Positions 28,555 through 38,075 of a stretch of DNA of 64,000 nt are shown piece after piece. Position 1 is the first letter of the stretch. Each line of letters begins with the position of its first letter. The stretch is from Streptococcus ovuberis (GTDB lineage: Bacteria; Bacillota; Bacilli; Lactobacillales; Streptococcaceae), in NCBI RefSeq assembly GCF_012396585.1, contig NZ_JAAXPR010000011.1:1-64000 (forward strand), given 5' to 3'. The notes under the pieces were generated by a model. It worked only from the letters and a program-made list of their open reading frames with translations, was not told the DNA's origin and ran no database searches. Made by a program: the position numbers and the translations under genes.

Positions 28555-28585
28555 AGTTGACAGAACTGTCAAGTTTCTGTCAACT
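28555..28585 (-). terminator. Terminator after veg
   Basis: A perfect 11-pair stem AGTTGACAGAA/TTCTGTCAACT is followed on the minus strand by TTTGTTTTTT. Confidence 0.85.
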
Positions 28586-28590
28586 AAGGT

Positions 28591-28869
28591 TTACTCTGAT
28601 TCAATATAGCGGATCAGGTTTTTTTCGGTTAAAATGTCTGAATAAGTATAGGACTCGACGTAATGACGGGCTGCGTCACCTTCTGGTTTGGTTTCATCTT
28701 CATACTCAACGATGAAGAGTGACTGGTAAACCTCAATTAAGCGGCCAATTTTATTTTTCTCACGCTTTCGTCCATTTTCTAAGGTTAACTCAACCAGCTT
28801 TCCTTCATTATTTTTAATATCTTCCTTGATTTGCTTCATTTTTGCAACATCTGTAAATGCATCACTCAT
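28591..28869 (-). CDS. veg: Veg family protein
   Basis: A 92-residue protein of the Veg family, linked to biofilm formation in Bacillus; its molecular role is unclear. It opens MSDAFTDVAKMKQIKEDIKN, followed by GKLVELTLENGRKREKNKIGRL and an acidic C-terminal half. The start codon lies one base after the dnaB stop, so it is the last gene of the gdpP-rplI-dnaB-veg cluster. Confidence 0.9.
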   Translation of the reverse strand: MSDAFTDVAKMKQIKEDIKNNEGKLVELTLENGRKREKNKIGRLIEVYQSLFIVEYEDETKPEGDAARHYVESYTYSDILTEKNLIRYIESE

Positions 28870-30225
28870 CTAATAGCCATCCTCTCTTCTTGATATGCTT
28901 GAAAATTTATTGTATTCTTTTAGGAAATTTAGTTTAACTGTGCCACGAGCACCCGAACGGTTTTTCTCAATAATAACTTCAACGGTATTATCTGGGATGG
29001 CATCCTCATCATCGCCCCGCTCATAGTAATCGTCTCGATAAAGGAAAGCTACAATATCCGCATCCTGCTCAATAGATCCCGATTCCCGAATATCCGAGAG
29101 TACGGGACGTTTGTCCTGCCGTTGCTCTACCCCACGTGAGAGCTGACTGAGGGCAATAACTGGCACCTTTAATTCCTTTGCCAAAATCTTTAACTGACGA
29201 GAAATTTCAGAAACCTCTTGCTGACGGTTTTCCCGCCCAGTCCCTGTAATCAACTGCAAATAGTCAATCAAGATTAAGCCAAGATTCTTTGTTTCCTGAG
29301 CCAATTTACGTGATCTGGCCCGAATCTCGGTAATCTTAATCCCTGGGGTATCATCAATATAAATGGAAGCCCTAGCTAATTGTGCCTGAGCTATTGTTAC
29401 TTTTTGCCATTCTTCTTCTGTCAACTGACCAGTCCTTAGCGAATGGGAATTGATAACCCCTTCTGCAGCTAGCATCCGGTCAACCAGACTCTCCGCACCC
29501 ATTTCCAGTGAGAAAATAGCGACAGTTTTATCCTGCTTAGTAGCAATGTTTTGAGCAATGTTTAAGGCAAAGGCTGTCTTACCGACAGCTGGACGAGCTG
29601 CTAAGATGATCAACTCTTCTTCATGTAAACCTGTGGTCATATGGTCAAGATCAGGATAACCTGTTGCAATCCCTGTGATATCCGATGTCTGCTGGGAACG
29701 CTTTTCCAAAGATTCAAAATTGATATTGAGGATGTCATCGATGCGCTTAAACCCACTTCTACTGGCACCTTCTCCGATATCGATTAAGGCTTTCTCCGTC
29801 CGTGCAATGATATCATCAGCACCTTCTGAGGCTTCATAGGCTAAGTTGACAGAGTCTGTCAAGCTACCTATCAATCGCCTTAGACTAGCCTTTTCAGCAA
29901 CAATCTTGGCATAATATTCAGCATTGGCAGAGGTTGGCACAGCGTTGACTATCTCTACCAAGTAACTGATGCCGCCTATGTTTTGAAGATCTCCCTTATC
30001 ATCCAGATAATTGCGTAAGGTCGTTGCATCAATGGCATCCCCTCGCTCCGCCAAAGCCACCATAGCTTGAAAGATCAGCTGGTGGGCATACTTAAAGAAG
30101 TCCCTAGCATCAATGTATTCACGGACGAAAACAAGTTTGCTCTCATCAATAAATATCGCACCTAGGACTGACTGTTCAGCTAAAATATCTTGCGGTTGGA
30201 CCCGCAATTCATCCAGCTCTGCCAT
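28870..30225 (-). CDS. dnaB: Replicative DNA helicase
   Basis: The hexameric fork helicase (called DnaC in Bacillus). The 451-residue protein has the N-terminal collar (residues about 10-110), Walker A ARPAVGKTAFALN, Walker B LILIDYLQLI and the RecA-like motifs H3 and H4 (SQLSRGVEQRQDKRP, SDIRESGSIEQDAD). It follows rplI by about 21 bases, the usual order. Confidence 0.97.
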   Translation of the reverse strand: MAELDELRVQPQDILAEQSVLGAIFIDESKLVFVREYIDARDFFKYAHQLIFQAMVALAERGDAIDATTLRNYLDDKGDLQNIGGISYLVEIVNAVPTSANAEYYAKIVAEKASLRRLIGSLTDSVNLAYEASEGADDIIARTEKALIDIGEGASRSGFKRIDDILNINFESLEKRSQQTSDITGIATGYPDLDHMTTGLHEEELIILAARPAVGKTAFALNIAQNIATKQDKTVAIFSLEMGAESLVDRMLAAEGVINSHSLRTGQLTEEEWQKVTIAQAQLARASIYIDDTPGIKITEIRARSRKLAQETKNLGLILIDYLQLITGTGRENRQQEVSEISRQLKILAKELKVPVIALSQLSRGVEQRQDKRPVLSDIRESGSIEQDADIVAFLYRDDYYERGDDEDAIPDNTVEVIIEKNRSGARGTVKLNFLKEYNKFSSISRREDGY

Positions 30226-30246
30226 CTTCCTCTCCTTTATAAAGCC

Positions 30247-30699
30247 TTAGGCTTCATGCACATACAAGCGAATAACGCCACTAATCTCTTGATAGATCTT
30301 GACAGGCACATCGATCGGACCCACTGAGCGCAACGGATGATCCAGTTTAATATGACGTTTATCAAGCTTAATCCCGAATTGTTTCTCAAGTTCTTCTGCA
30401 ATCTTTTTGCTGGTAATTGATCCGAAAGTCCTCCCATCGGGACCTACCTTCTCAGAAAATTTCACCACTGTCGTTTCTTGAGCCAATTGTGCCTTGATGG
30501 CTTCTGCCTCGGCAACCAATTCCGCATGGGCTTTTTCTTTTGCTTTTTCCTGACCGCGCAGTTCACCCACAGCCTGTGCGGTAGCTTCCTTGGCTAAATT
30601 TTTCTTAATCAAAAAGTTTTGGGCATAGCCAGTCGGAACTTCTTTGATCTCACCTTTTTTCCCTTTACCCTTAACATCTGCTAAAAAAATAACTTTCAT
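30247..30699 (-). CDS. rplI: 50S ribosomal protein L9
   Basis: A 150-residue protein with the L9 N-terminal signature [20 protein letters not shown], the long connecting helix (about 40-75) and the C-terminal RNA-binding domain. It is positioned between gdpP and dnaB, with nine bases from gdpP. Confidence 0.97.
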   Translation of the reverse strand: MKVIFLADVKGKGKKGEIKEVPTGYAQNFLIKKNLAKEATAQAVGELRGQEKAKEKAHAELVAEAEAIKAQLAQETTVVKFSEKVGPDGRTFGSITSKKIAEELEKQFGIKLDKRHIKLDHPLRSVGPIDVPVKIYQEISGVIRLYVHEA

Positions 30700-30708
30700 G
30701 ATATCCTC

Positions 30709-32679
30709 CTATACTTCACTCACTTCTCGACTCACTTGGTCTAGTTGACTGAGAAGTTCTTGGTAAACTTGGTCAATTGATTGGTCCGCGATTTGAGTAG
30801 CTGCTAAGCCAAAATGGCCACCACCGCCCATGTTTTCCATGATTTTTTGAACATTAATCTTACCCCGACTGCGGGCTGAGATAGCAACGCAATCTTGCGC
30901 CTTGTGGTAAACCACGAAAGATGCTTCAATATCTGACATAGACAGAAGCGTGTCCGCAGCTTTACTGGCTACAACCACATCGTAAACCTCATCAGGTTCC
31001 GCTTTGACTATGATGATATCAGGCTGAACCCGTTCACCTTTCAAAATCAACTGGTTAATGTGGCGATAATCTTCAAAATCCGTTGCTGAAATCATCTGGA
31101 TCTCTAAGCTATCACTCCCACAACTGCGCAAGTAACTGGCAACATCAAATGTCCGGCTTGTTACACGAGATGAAAAATTCTTTGTATCCAGCATAATCCC
31201 AGCCATCAAAAGACTAGCCTGCAACCGACTCAGGCGCGACTTTTTCCCATTCTGGAACTGGAGAAGCTCTGTGACCAATTCACTAGCACTGCTTGCACCA
31301 CTTTCAATATAACTGATCACTGCATTGCCTGGGAAGTCACTATCCCTGCGATGATGATCCACCACAATCACTTGGCTAAAGCGTCCATAGAGTTCTTCAG
31401 ATAAGGTTAAACTCGTCTTTGAGTGATCGACCATTATCAAAAGTGACTGACTAGTCACCAAATTTAAGGCCTCGTCAACGCTAATCAGATTAGGCGTTTC
31501 CTCTTCCTTTAGACGTCGAATAGCACGCTCAACATCACTAGACATACCTAGTTCGTCATAAACAGCGTATGACTGAGGTAAGATATTCTGCGCAAAACAC
31601 TGCATCCCAATTGTGGAACCCAGAGCATCCATATCTAAATTTCGGTGCCCAACAACAAAAACCTGATCCACAGACTTGATCTTATCTGAAATAGCAGACA
31701 TCATAGCCCTAGTACGGGTTCTGGTTCGTTTTACAGTTGATGCCGAATTACCACCGAAATAAATAGGGGATTTTCCTTCAGCATTTTCTTGAATCACAAC
31801 CTGGTCACCACCACGGACTTCTGCCATATTCAAATTTTGGACCGCTAACTGACCAATATCTAAATGATTATGGTCCCCAAAAGCTAAGCCCATACTAAGC
31901 GTCAAGGATAAATCTCTAGCTCTAGCCTCCGTCCGAAATTCGTCAATAACTGAGAACTTATCTTCAATCAAGCGGTCCAAGACAGCGTAGTCCGTCATCA
32001 AAAAGAAGCGGTCCATGTCAATACGACGGTAGAAAATTTGGTGTTTATCCGTAAATTCCTTGACAAAATTAGCCACAAAACTATTAATTTGACTAATATC
32101 TGAGTCAGAAATCACATCTTCTAAATCATCATAATTATCAACGCCGATAACCCCAATAACTGGCCTAAGTGCCGTCATCTCCTGGGTCGCCTTGTACTCT
32201 GAAGAAACATCAAAGAAGTAAAAAAGATGGCTCTGTGGATCGGTATGAACGATGTAACGTTTTCCTGAAAAATGGGCGTATATCCTTGATTTATCCAGAC
32301 CTACAGCCATAATTTCCTTAAAACGCCCTTGATCAAAACTACCATCCTCTCGCGTAAAGATCAACTCTGCAAAAGGATTAAACCACTCGATCTCTTCATC
32401 ATTCTCAGACATTTTAATAACCCCGACAGGAAGATTCTCTAACAGGGAGATCATACTATTTTCAGCTTGTTGATTAATGTACTTAATCTTCTCCAGTTCA
32501 TCTGACTCATATATCTTATTTTGGTAAATGAGCAGCGCTAGAAAGACAATGACGATAAACAAACCAAGCAAAAACAAGATGGCTGGACGAGTCTCTAAAT
32601 TGACAGCAAGTCCAATCAAACCTAGCAGGAGTAAACCAATTATGATAAAATGGCTAATCGTAAATCGAAACTGTTTCAT
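30709..32679 (-). CDS. gdpP: Cyclic di-AMP phosphodiesterase
   Basis: Membrane-bound enzyme that hydrolyses c-di-AMP to pApA and so affects cell wall and potassium homeostasis. The 656-residue protein has two N-terminal membrane helices (about 10-55), a PAS-like domain, a degenerate GGDEF domain, and then DHH and DHHA1 domains. Metal motifs are visible: GHRNLDMDALGS, VVDHHRRDSD and GGGGHFGLAATQ. The start at 32679 has AAGAGG upstream; 11 extra upstream codons are not used. Confidence 0.96.
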   Translation of the reverse strand: MKQFRFTISHFIIIGLLLLGLIGLAVNLETRPAILFLLGLFIVIVFLALLIYQNKIYESDELEKIKYINQQAENSMISLLENLPVGVIKMSENDEEIEWFNPFAELIFTREDGSFDQGRFKEIMAVGLDKSRIYAHFSGKRYIVHTDPQSHLFYFFDVSSEYKATQEMTALRPVIGVIGVDNYDDLEDVISDSDISQINSFVANFVKEFTDKHQIFYRRIDMDRFFLMTDYAVLDRLIEDKFSVIDEFRTEARARDLSLTLSMGLAFGDHNHLDIGQLAVQNLNMAEVRGGDQVVIQENAEGKSPIYFGGNSASTVKRTRTRTRAMMSAISDKIKSVDQVFVVGHRNLDMDALGSTIGMQCFAQNILPQSYAVYDELGMSSDVERAIRRLKEEETPNLISVDEALNLVTSQSLLIMVDHSKTSLTLSEELYGRFSQVIVVDHHRRDSDFPGNAVISYIESGASSASELVTELLQFQNGKKSRLSRLQASLLMAGIMLDTKNFSSRVTSRTFDVASYLRSCGSDSLEIQMISATDFEDYRHINQLILKGERVQPDIIIVKAEPDEVYDVVVASKAADTLLSMSDIEASFVVYHKAQDCVAISARSRGKINVQKIMENMGGGGHFGLAATQIADQSIDQVYQELLSQLDQVSREVSEV

Positions 32680-32761
32680 TTTTTTCCTCTTAGGTGTTAT
32701 TTTACCACACAATAGGGGAAAAAGCTATGTTTGCTTATTATTTTCAGAGAGACACATAAAG

Positions 32762-32800
32762 AAAATGTATGCCCCTTATCGTTTAAGAGCATACATTTTT
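32762..32800. terminator. Terminator between mnmG and gdpP
   Basis: AAAATGTATGC and GCATACATTTT make an 11-pair stem with T runs on both sides. It probably ends mnmG transcription. A second inverted repeat, GGTTTACA/TGTAAACC, lies at 32929-32958 immediately behind mnmG. Confidence 0.7.
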
Positions 32801-32963
32801 CAGCTTTGTAGATTTTTTAGACAAGTTCTCTATCCTGTCCATTGATATAAGCATGAAGAGTAGCGCTAGACATTACCTAAATAGCAATTGCTCGTCCTCT
32901 TTTACTGGTTTACTAAGGTGTCTATTAAGGTTTACAGTATGTCAATTTTTTGTAAACCAATCT

Positions 32964-34871
32964 TTACTTGCCATTTTTCTTTGTTATTGACCGCCCTTTG
33001 CCCTCCAAATAGACCATGAGGATTGAAATGTCTGCTGGGTTGACCCCTGAAATCCGACTGGCTTGGCCGATGGTTTCTGGATTGATTTTCTTGAATTTAT
33101 CACGCGCCTCTGTGGCAATAGAGTCGATGTCATCCCAGTCAATGTCAGCTGGAATCCGCTTTTCTTCCATGCGCTTCATCTTGTCCACCTGATCGAGCGC
33201 TTTAGCAATATAGCCCTCGTACTTAATCTCGGTTTCGATCAGCTCAATCACCTTACTGTCCATCGGCTCCGCCGCTTCACCGACAAACTGGGTCACCACA
33301 GCATAGTCAATCTCAGGTCGGCGCATGAAGTCCTTAGCCGTCATGGCATCGGTCAACGGCTTGAAGCCAAGGGCTTGAACCTGCTCATTAGTCTCCTTGA
33401 CGGGTTTGAGCTTGATGCTGGCAAGACGTGCCATCTCACGGTCAAACTGGTCTTTCTTTTCTTGGAACATAGCCCAGCGGTCATCGGCTACCAGTCCAAC
33501 TTTGCGACCAATCGGTGTCAATCGCATGTCGGCATTGTCATGGCGGAGAATGAGGCGATACTCTGCCCGTGAGGTCAAGAGACGGTAAGGCTCCAGCGTC
33601 CCCTTGGTCACGAGATCATCGATCATGACCCCGATATAGCCATCACTCCGTCCCAAAATCATCTCAGGCTTGCCCTGGACCTTGAGCGCAGCGTTAATCC
33701 CTGCTATCAAGCCCTGTCCAGCGGCTTCTTCATAACCCGATGTGCCATTGGTCTGACCTGCTGTGAAAAGACCGCTGATGGACTTGGTCTCCAAGGTCGC
33801 ACGGAGCTGGTGAGGCAGAACGATATCGTACTCGATGGCATAGCCTGTCCGCATCATCTCTGCATTTTCTAAGCCCCTGATGGAGTGGAGCAGTTCTTTT
33901 TGAACATCTTCAGGTAGGCTGGTGGACAACCCTTGAACGTAGATTTCTTCCGTGTTTCGGCCTTCTGGCTCAAGGAAGAGCTGGTGCCGTTCCTTGTCGG
34001 CAAAGCGGAAAATCTTATCCTCGATGGATGGGCAGTAGCGAGGTCCGACGCCCTTGACCACACCTGAAAACATCGGGGCTCGGTGGAGGTTGTCATTGAT
34101 AATCTGGTGGCTGGTCTCATTGGTATAGGTCAGCCAGCAAGGCACTTGGTCGGTCACATAGTCCTCGTCCTTGGACAGGAAGGAGAAGTGATTGGGCTTG
34201 TCATCTCCTGGCTGGATTTCGGTCACCGAGTAGTCGATAGAGGACGCCTTGATACGTGGCGGCGTCCCTGTCTTGAAGCGACCGATTTCTAGTCCTAGCT
34301 CTTTGAGGTTGTCCGCCAGCTTGACAGACGCTAAGCTATTATTTGGACCAGACGAATACTTGAGGTCTCCGATGATGATTTCCCCCCGCAGGGCTGTCCC
34401 TGTGGTGACAACGACCGCTGCTGACGAAAAGGCCTGTCCAGTGGCTGTCTTCACACCGATGACCTGCCCATTGTCCACCAAAACCTCGGCAATCTCGGAC
34501 TGGCGAAGCGTGAGGTTCTCTTGGCGCTCAACGGTTTGCTTCATCAGCTGGGCGTAGAGCGCCTTGTCTGCCTGAGCACGAAGCGCACGGACAGCAGGGC
34601 CTTTGCCGGTGTTGAGCATCTTCATCTGGATATAGGACTTGTCGATGTTGCGCCCCATCTCGCCCCCCAGAGCGTCAATCTCGCGAACGACAATGCCCTT
34701 GGCAGAGCCGCCAACAGAAGGGTTGCAGGGCATAAAGGCCAGCATATCAACATTGAGGGTGGCAAGGAGGGTCTTAGCCCCCATACGGCTGGCAGCCAGA
34801 CTCGCCTCGACCCCAGCGTGACCAGCCCCGATAACGATAATGTCGTATTGTTCTGTAAAGTTGTGTGTCAT
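32964..34871 (-). CDS. mnmG: tRNA uridine-5-carboxymethylaminomethyl modification enzyme MnmG
   Basis: FAD-dependent partner of MnmE in modification of wobble U34. The 635-residue protein has the dinucleotide motif [16 protein letters not shown], the folate/FAD motifs [18 protein letters not shown] and [15 protein letters not shown], and a helical C-terminus. The start at 34871 overlaps the stop of the preceding Nudix gene (ATGA), so translation may be coupled; no strong ribosome site is visible. The gene is G+C-richer than its surroundings. Confidence 0.96.
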   Translation of the reverse strand: MTHNFTEQYDIIVIGAGHAGVEASLAASRMGAKTLLATLNVDMLAFMPCNPSVGGSAKGIVVREIDALGGEMGRNIDKSYIQMKMLNTGKGPAVRALRAQADKALYAQLMKQTVERQENLTLRQSEIAEVLVDNGQVIGVKTATGQAFSSAAVVVTTGTALRGEIIIGDLKYSSGPNNSLASVKLADNLKELGLEIGRFKTGTPPRIKASSIDYSVTEIQPGDDKPNHFSFLSKDEDYVTDQVPCWLTYTNETSHQIINDNLHRAPMFSGVVKGVGPRYCPSIEDKIFRFADKERHQLFLEPEGRNTEEIYVQGLSTSLPEDVQKELLHSIRGLENAEMMRTGYAIEYDIVLPHQLRATLETKSISGLFTAGQTNGTSGYEEAAGQGLIAGINAALKVQGKPEMILGRSDGYIGVMIDDLVTKGTLEPYRLLTSRAEYRLILRHDNADMRLTPIGRKVGLVADDRWAMFQEKKDQFDREMARLASIKLKPVKETNEQVQALGFKPLTDAMTAKDFMRRPEIDYAVVTQFVGEAAEPMDSKVIELIETEIKYEGYIAKALDQVDKMKRMEEKRIPADIDWDDIDSIATEARDKFKKINPETIGQASRISGVNPADISILMVYLEGKGRSITKKNGK

Positions 34872-35290
34872 GGTTTTCTTTTTTCTAAAATCCTTTCTAG
34901 GTAGGGCACCAATTTTTTGGTCTGTACCTCCTCTTTTTTCAACCAAAAGAAATCAGTATGTTCTTCTGGGTCCAGCTGAATGACCGTCGGTTTTTCTGGT
35001 AAGCGAACATGATAGACCAACCGTGTAAATACCGTTTGCTTGTCCCGGTCAAATTGACTATCCTCATGAATGATGTCTAATGCCTGATTAGAAAGATCAA
35101 TTCCTGTCTCCTCACGGCATTCTCTAATCGCAGCCTTTCTTGGCAGCTCACCAAACTCAACACCACCACCCGGAATGTCCCAAAATCTTGGATAGACATT
35201 GTCTTTTCCTCGCTTAATAGCAGAGCGTTGAATGATAAGTACCTCATCATCAACCGTCACGAACACATGGGCGATTAACCTAACGCTCAT
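34868..35290 (-). CDS. Nudix hydrolase
   Basis: A 140-residue protein with a complete Nudix box, [24 protein letters not shown], starting at about residue 41 (catalytic glutamates in REETG). Family members hydrolyse nucleoside diphosphates linked to other groups; the substrate here is unknown. It overlaps the previous Nudix gene by 11 bases and mnmG by four, so three Nudix genes and mnmG are packed in one unit. Confidence 0.9.
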   Translation of the reverse strand: MSVRLIAHVFVTVDDEVLIIQRSAIKRGKDNVYPRFWDIPGGGVEFGELPRKAAIRECREETGIDLSNQALDIIHEDSQFDRDKQTVFTRLVYHVRLPEKPTVIQLDPEEHTDFFWLKKEEVQTKKLVPYLERILEKRKP

Positions 35291-35747
35291 TTGATGTTCC
35301 CTCCCTATTCACCACATGCTTGACCTGACCGTCCCAGTTTTTTAGAGCGGTCTTGAGAAAAGCGGGCTTCACATCAATAGTATCCAACTGGTCAATAGGG
35401 AGCCATTCACAACGGCGTTGGGTGTCTCCCTCTACCAACATCCGATTAGGCTCAGAAAGCGGGGTGACAAGGTACTGAAACTCAATACGATGAACCTTTT
35501 TGTGATCCGACTCAAAATAATTTTCCACAACAAAGGCTAATTGGTCTACCTGTATGTCACAACCAAGCTCCTCACGCACCTCGCGTCGGACAGCGTCCTC
35601 AGTCGTTTCACCGACCGCAATCGCACCACCAATAGAATGATAACCACCATCTGGTGACTGACAAAGATAAATACAACCATCTCGAACAATTAAAGCGGTT
35701 GCTCTGACCCAAAAGAAGTAATCATCTTGCCTCGTTCTAAAATCCAT
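35280..35747 (-). CDS. Nudix hydrolase, tandem paralogue B
   Basis: A 155-residue protein with the Nudix box GGAIAVGETTEDAVRREVREELG at about residues 40-62. It is a close paralogue of the upstream gene at 35737-36201, sharing MDFRT, VRATAL, VDQLAFVVE, PAFLKTALK and DGQVKHVV. The start at 35747 has GGAGGG upstream. Substrate unknown. Confidence 0.9.
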   Translation of the reverse strand: MDFRTRQDDYFFWVRATALIVRDGCIYLCQSPDGGYHSIGGAIAVGETTEDAVRREVREELGCDIQVDQLAFVVENYFESDHKKVHRIEFQYLVTPLSEPNRMLVEGDTQRRCEWLPIDQLDTIDVKPAFLKTALKNWDGQVKHVVNREGTSNER

Positions 35748-36201
35748 CTTTTCCCTCCATACTGACAACATGCTTGACCTGACCGTCCAAATCTTTGAGA
35801 GCTGTTTTGAGGAAGGCAGGTCTTAAATCAATCTTGTCAAGCTTGTCAATGTCCATCCACTCACACTCACGAGGTGTTCCATTTTCCCTCAAGCTAGGAC
35901 TTGGCTCAGTAACGGGTGTGACAAGGTAATGAAATTCAATGGTATGAACATTGACATCAGGTTGACAGAAGGTGGTTTCAACGACAAAGGCCAACTGATC
36001 GACACTTATTTCACAGCCAACTTCCTCACGCACCTCACGTCGGACAGCTTCTTCAGTCGTTTCACCGACAGTAATCGCACCACCAATGCAGTAATATTGT
36101 CCAGCAGGCGATTTGGCGAGATAAATCTGATTGCCCCTAACCAACAGCGCTGTTGCTCGAACGCCGAACGTCTTATGGTCTATTGTTGTTCTAAAATCCA
36201 T
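35737..36201 (-). CDS. Nudix hydrolase, tandem paralogue A
   Basis: A 154-residue protein with the Nudix box GGAITVGETTEEAVRREVREEVG. It is first in a set of three overlapping Nudix genes ending with mnmG. It differs from paralogue B mainly in the substrate-side loops around residues 75-115. The start has CTGGAGGTG upstream and a good promoter lies 260 bases away. Confidence 0.9.
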   Translation of the reverse strand: MDFRTTIDHKTFGVRATALLVRGNQIYLAKSPAGQYYCIGGAITVGETTEEAVRREVREEVGCEISVDQLAFVVETTFCQPDVNVHTIEFHYLVTPVTEPSPSLRENGTPRECEWMDIDKLDKIDLRPAFLKTALKDLDGQVKHVVSMEGKDGF

Positions 36202-36695
36202 GGGTCACCTCCAGTCGTCAGAAAAAGCCAAAGCTAGTTCATCATTGCACGCCAGAACCTACGTCACTGAAGTTAAGTTTACAAGATTGGTGGTTGCTTT
36301 TCTGGCTATCTTGGCAAAAAATCTGACAGCATACTAAGCGCATGCTAAGCATTTTTAACACTGATAGACAGGAAAACAAGTGCCAAGATGGTGAACTTGA
36401 CCAGTTAGGTTCTCGAACGTACAAGACAATGAGCTTTGACTTTCATCGCATTGTTAAGGTTATTGTAGCAGAAAAGTAAGGGAGTTGTCAATGAATAGTA
36501 ATTGACGGTATGAAGAAAATGAATGTATCCTTATAACTACATCCATTTTTTCAAAACATTTTCGTTGATCCCCGATTGTCAATTCGTATAAAATTTTAGC
36601 TTAAATACAGGGCATTTCACAAACAGCTATTATCCAAATAACGAAGTTTCTTCACCCGTCTATCGTGATTAGTAAAATACTCCAGATTAAACCTT
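36202..36695. other. Intergenic region with a long leader for the Nudix genes
   Basis: A 260-base leader separates the promoter at 36462-36491 from the first Nudix gene; no riboswitch class is recognised in it. An imperfect hairpin (ATGAATGTA with TACATCCAT, 36519-36546) with flanking T tracts may end the GT2 operon. Confidence 0.4.
36462..36491 (-). promoter_or_regulatory. Promoter of the Nudix-mnmG unit
   Basis: TTGACA (36486-36491), an 18-base spacer and TACAAT (36462-36467) on the minus strand. Confidence 0.65.
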
Positions 36696-37703
36696 CTAAC
36701 CAAATACCACCGTTTGTTGCATGCGGTAACTGACCAAAAATAGGAAGATTTCTGTCATGATTTTAGCTAAAAGCAGGCCAATACCTAGTTTAACTAGCCC
36801 CTGTAGCATAAAGGCATTGCATACCAATAAAGCAACAACTAACAAACCATAACGCATAATAGGGGTCAAATTCTGTTCTTTCTGACGAAAGACTAGGTGA
36901 GCATTGAGCAAATATTGGAAACCAGCACTAGCTAGACGGGATAAAATGACCGATACAAGGAGATTATTGGTGAGGGTCATTAGAAGGAAGAGTAAGCCTA
37001 TATCTAAGAGCGCAGCTGCGCAACTACTTGCCATAAAGGTGAGGAACGGGGCATAGATTCGAACAGAATCCTGAATCGGTCGGAAGTGTGAAGACTTGTT
37101 CTCTTCAATATAGATTGTCTCAATGGGTACCTCGACTAGGGTAAAACCAGCCTTCTTGCTGTCCAGTAGCATCTGAAATTCATACTCAAATCGCTCACCT
37201 GGTAGAGACAGGAGCCAGTCCAGGTGCTGGGAGGAAAAGCCACGTAAGCCAGTCTGGGTATCGCTGATGGCTTGTCCGGTCACCAGCTTGAATAGGCCCG
37301 CCGTGACCTTGTTACCAAAACGGCTACGGGCAGGGACCTTGCCGACAAAGGCTCTTGCCCCTAAGACAATTTGATGAGGGCTTCTCTTTACTGCTTGACC
37401 AACTCGGTCAATATCCTCCACCAAATGCTGACCGTCGCTATCTGCAGTGACAAAAACATCATCTGAATTGGCACGCTCTTTTAGGTAAGCAAAAGCTGTT
37501 TTGAGAGCTGCTCCCTTTCCACGATTGACCTCATGGGTCAGGACAGTAGCTCCAAGCTCTGCTACGGTCGCAAAGAGGTTGGCATAGCGTGGCCCGCTAC
37601 CGTCATCAACCACAAGGATTTGATGAGCTGGATTGGTTTTTAAAGCTATTACCAGCTTGACTAATTTCTCGTCTGGTTCATAGGAAGGAATAATGATCAT
37701 CAT
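36696..37703 (-). CDS. GT2 glycosyltransferase fused to a GtrA-like membrane domain
   Basis: A 335-residue bifunctional protein. Residues about 1-215 form a DPM1/GtrB-like glycosyltransferase (IIIPSYEPD, VVDDGSG, the DXD-type VTADSDGQH, and TQTGLRGFS). Residues about 220-335 carry four helices of the GtrA type, ending YRMQQTVVFG. Such proteins make and move polyprenyl-phosphate sugars for glycosylation outside the cell. The start at 37703 has GGAGGACC upstream and overlaps the preceding gene by four bases. Last gene of the six-gene envelope cluster. Confidence 0.88.
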   Translation of the reverse strand: MMIIIPSYEPDEKLVKLVIALKTNPAHQILVVDDGSGPRYANLFATVAELGATVLTHEVNRGKGAALKTAFAYLKERANSDDVFVTADSDGQHLVEDIDRVGQAVKRSPHQIVLGARAFVGKVPARSRFGNKVTAGLFKLVTGQAISDTQTGLRGFSSQHLDWLLSLPGERFEYEFQMLLDSKKAGFTLVEVPIETIYIEENKSSHFRPIQDSVRIYAPFLTFMASSCAAALLDIGLLFLLMTLTNNLLVSVILSRLASAGFQYLLNAHLVFRQKEQNLTPIMRYGLLVVALLVCNAFMLQGLVKLGIGLLLAKIMTEIFLFLVSYRMQQTVVFG

Positions 37704-38059
37704 AGAAGGTCCTCCTGTTTTCTTGTTGAGTGCAAGCAGACTAGTCCACTGAGAGCCAAAAAGGCAAAACCTGTCCACCAATAAGGGATATCAATAGTGG
37801 TCGATCTTCCGGAAATCTCAATAATTCCCTTTATCAAGCAACCACTGGTAGCGATGGCTAGGCTAGAGTTAAAGAGCAAGACGCTGGTACGATTGCTCAG
37901 CCATACCCGACCAAGGAAGGATAGGCCATAAGCCAGAGCCCCAACTAATGGAATAGCAAACATCCCTCTCATATAAAGGGAACTCTCCCCATAGCTAAAG
38001 TGCTCATAAATACGATTGAAGAGGAGCAGAAACAAGCTTATCAGGACTAGGCTTATCAT
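37700..38059 (-). CDS. Small polytopic membrane protein of unknown function
   Basis: A 119-residue protein with about four membrane helices and no recognised domain. The start is uncertain. The ATG at 38059 lies 17 bases after the glycosidase stop and has only a weak AAAGAAAA site; a GTG at 38104 would overlap the glycosidase gene. It overlaps the GT2-GtrA gene by four bases, so the two are probably made together and may form one membrane complex. Confidence 0.65.
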   Translation of the reverse strand: MISLVLISLFLLLFNRIYEHFSYGESSLYMRGMFAIPLVGALAYGLSFLGRVWLSNRTSVLLFNSSLAIATSGCLIKGIIEISGRSTTIDIPYWWTGFAFLALSGLVCLHSTRKQEDLL

Positions 38060-38075
38060 CGTTTTCTTTTTCGTT

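Noticed and set aside
32817..32873. An 18-residue minus-strand peptide MSSATLHAYINGQDRELV, resembling an antitoxin N-terminus
   Set aside because: Too short, no toxin partner, and the resemblance rests on a few residues.
36202..36461. The long leader of the Nudix genes as a riboswitch
   Set aside because: No conserved riboswitch core or terminator/antiterminator pair could be seen.
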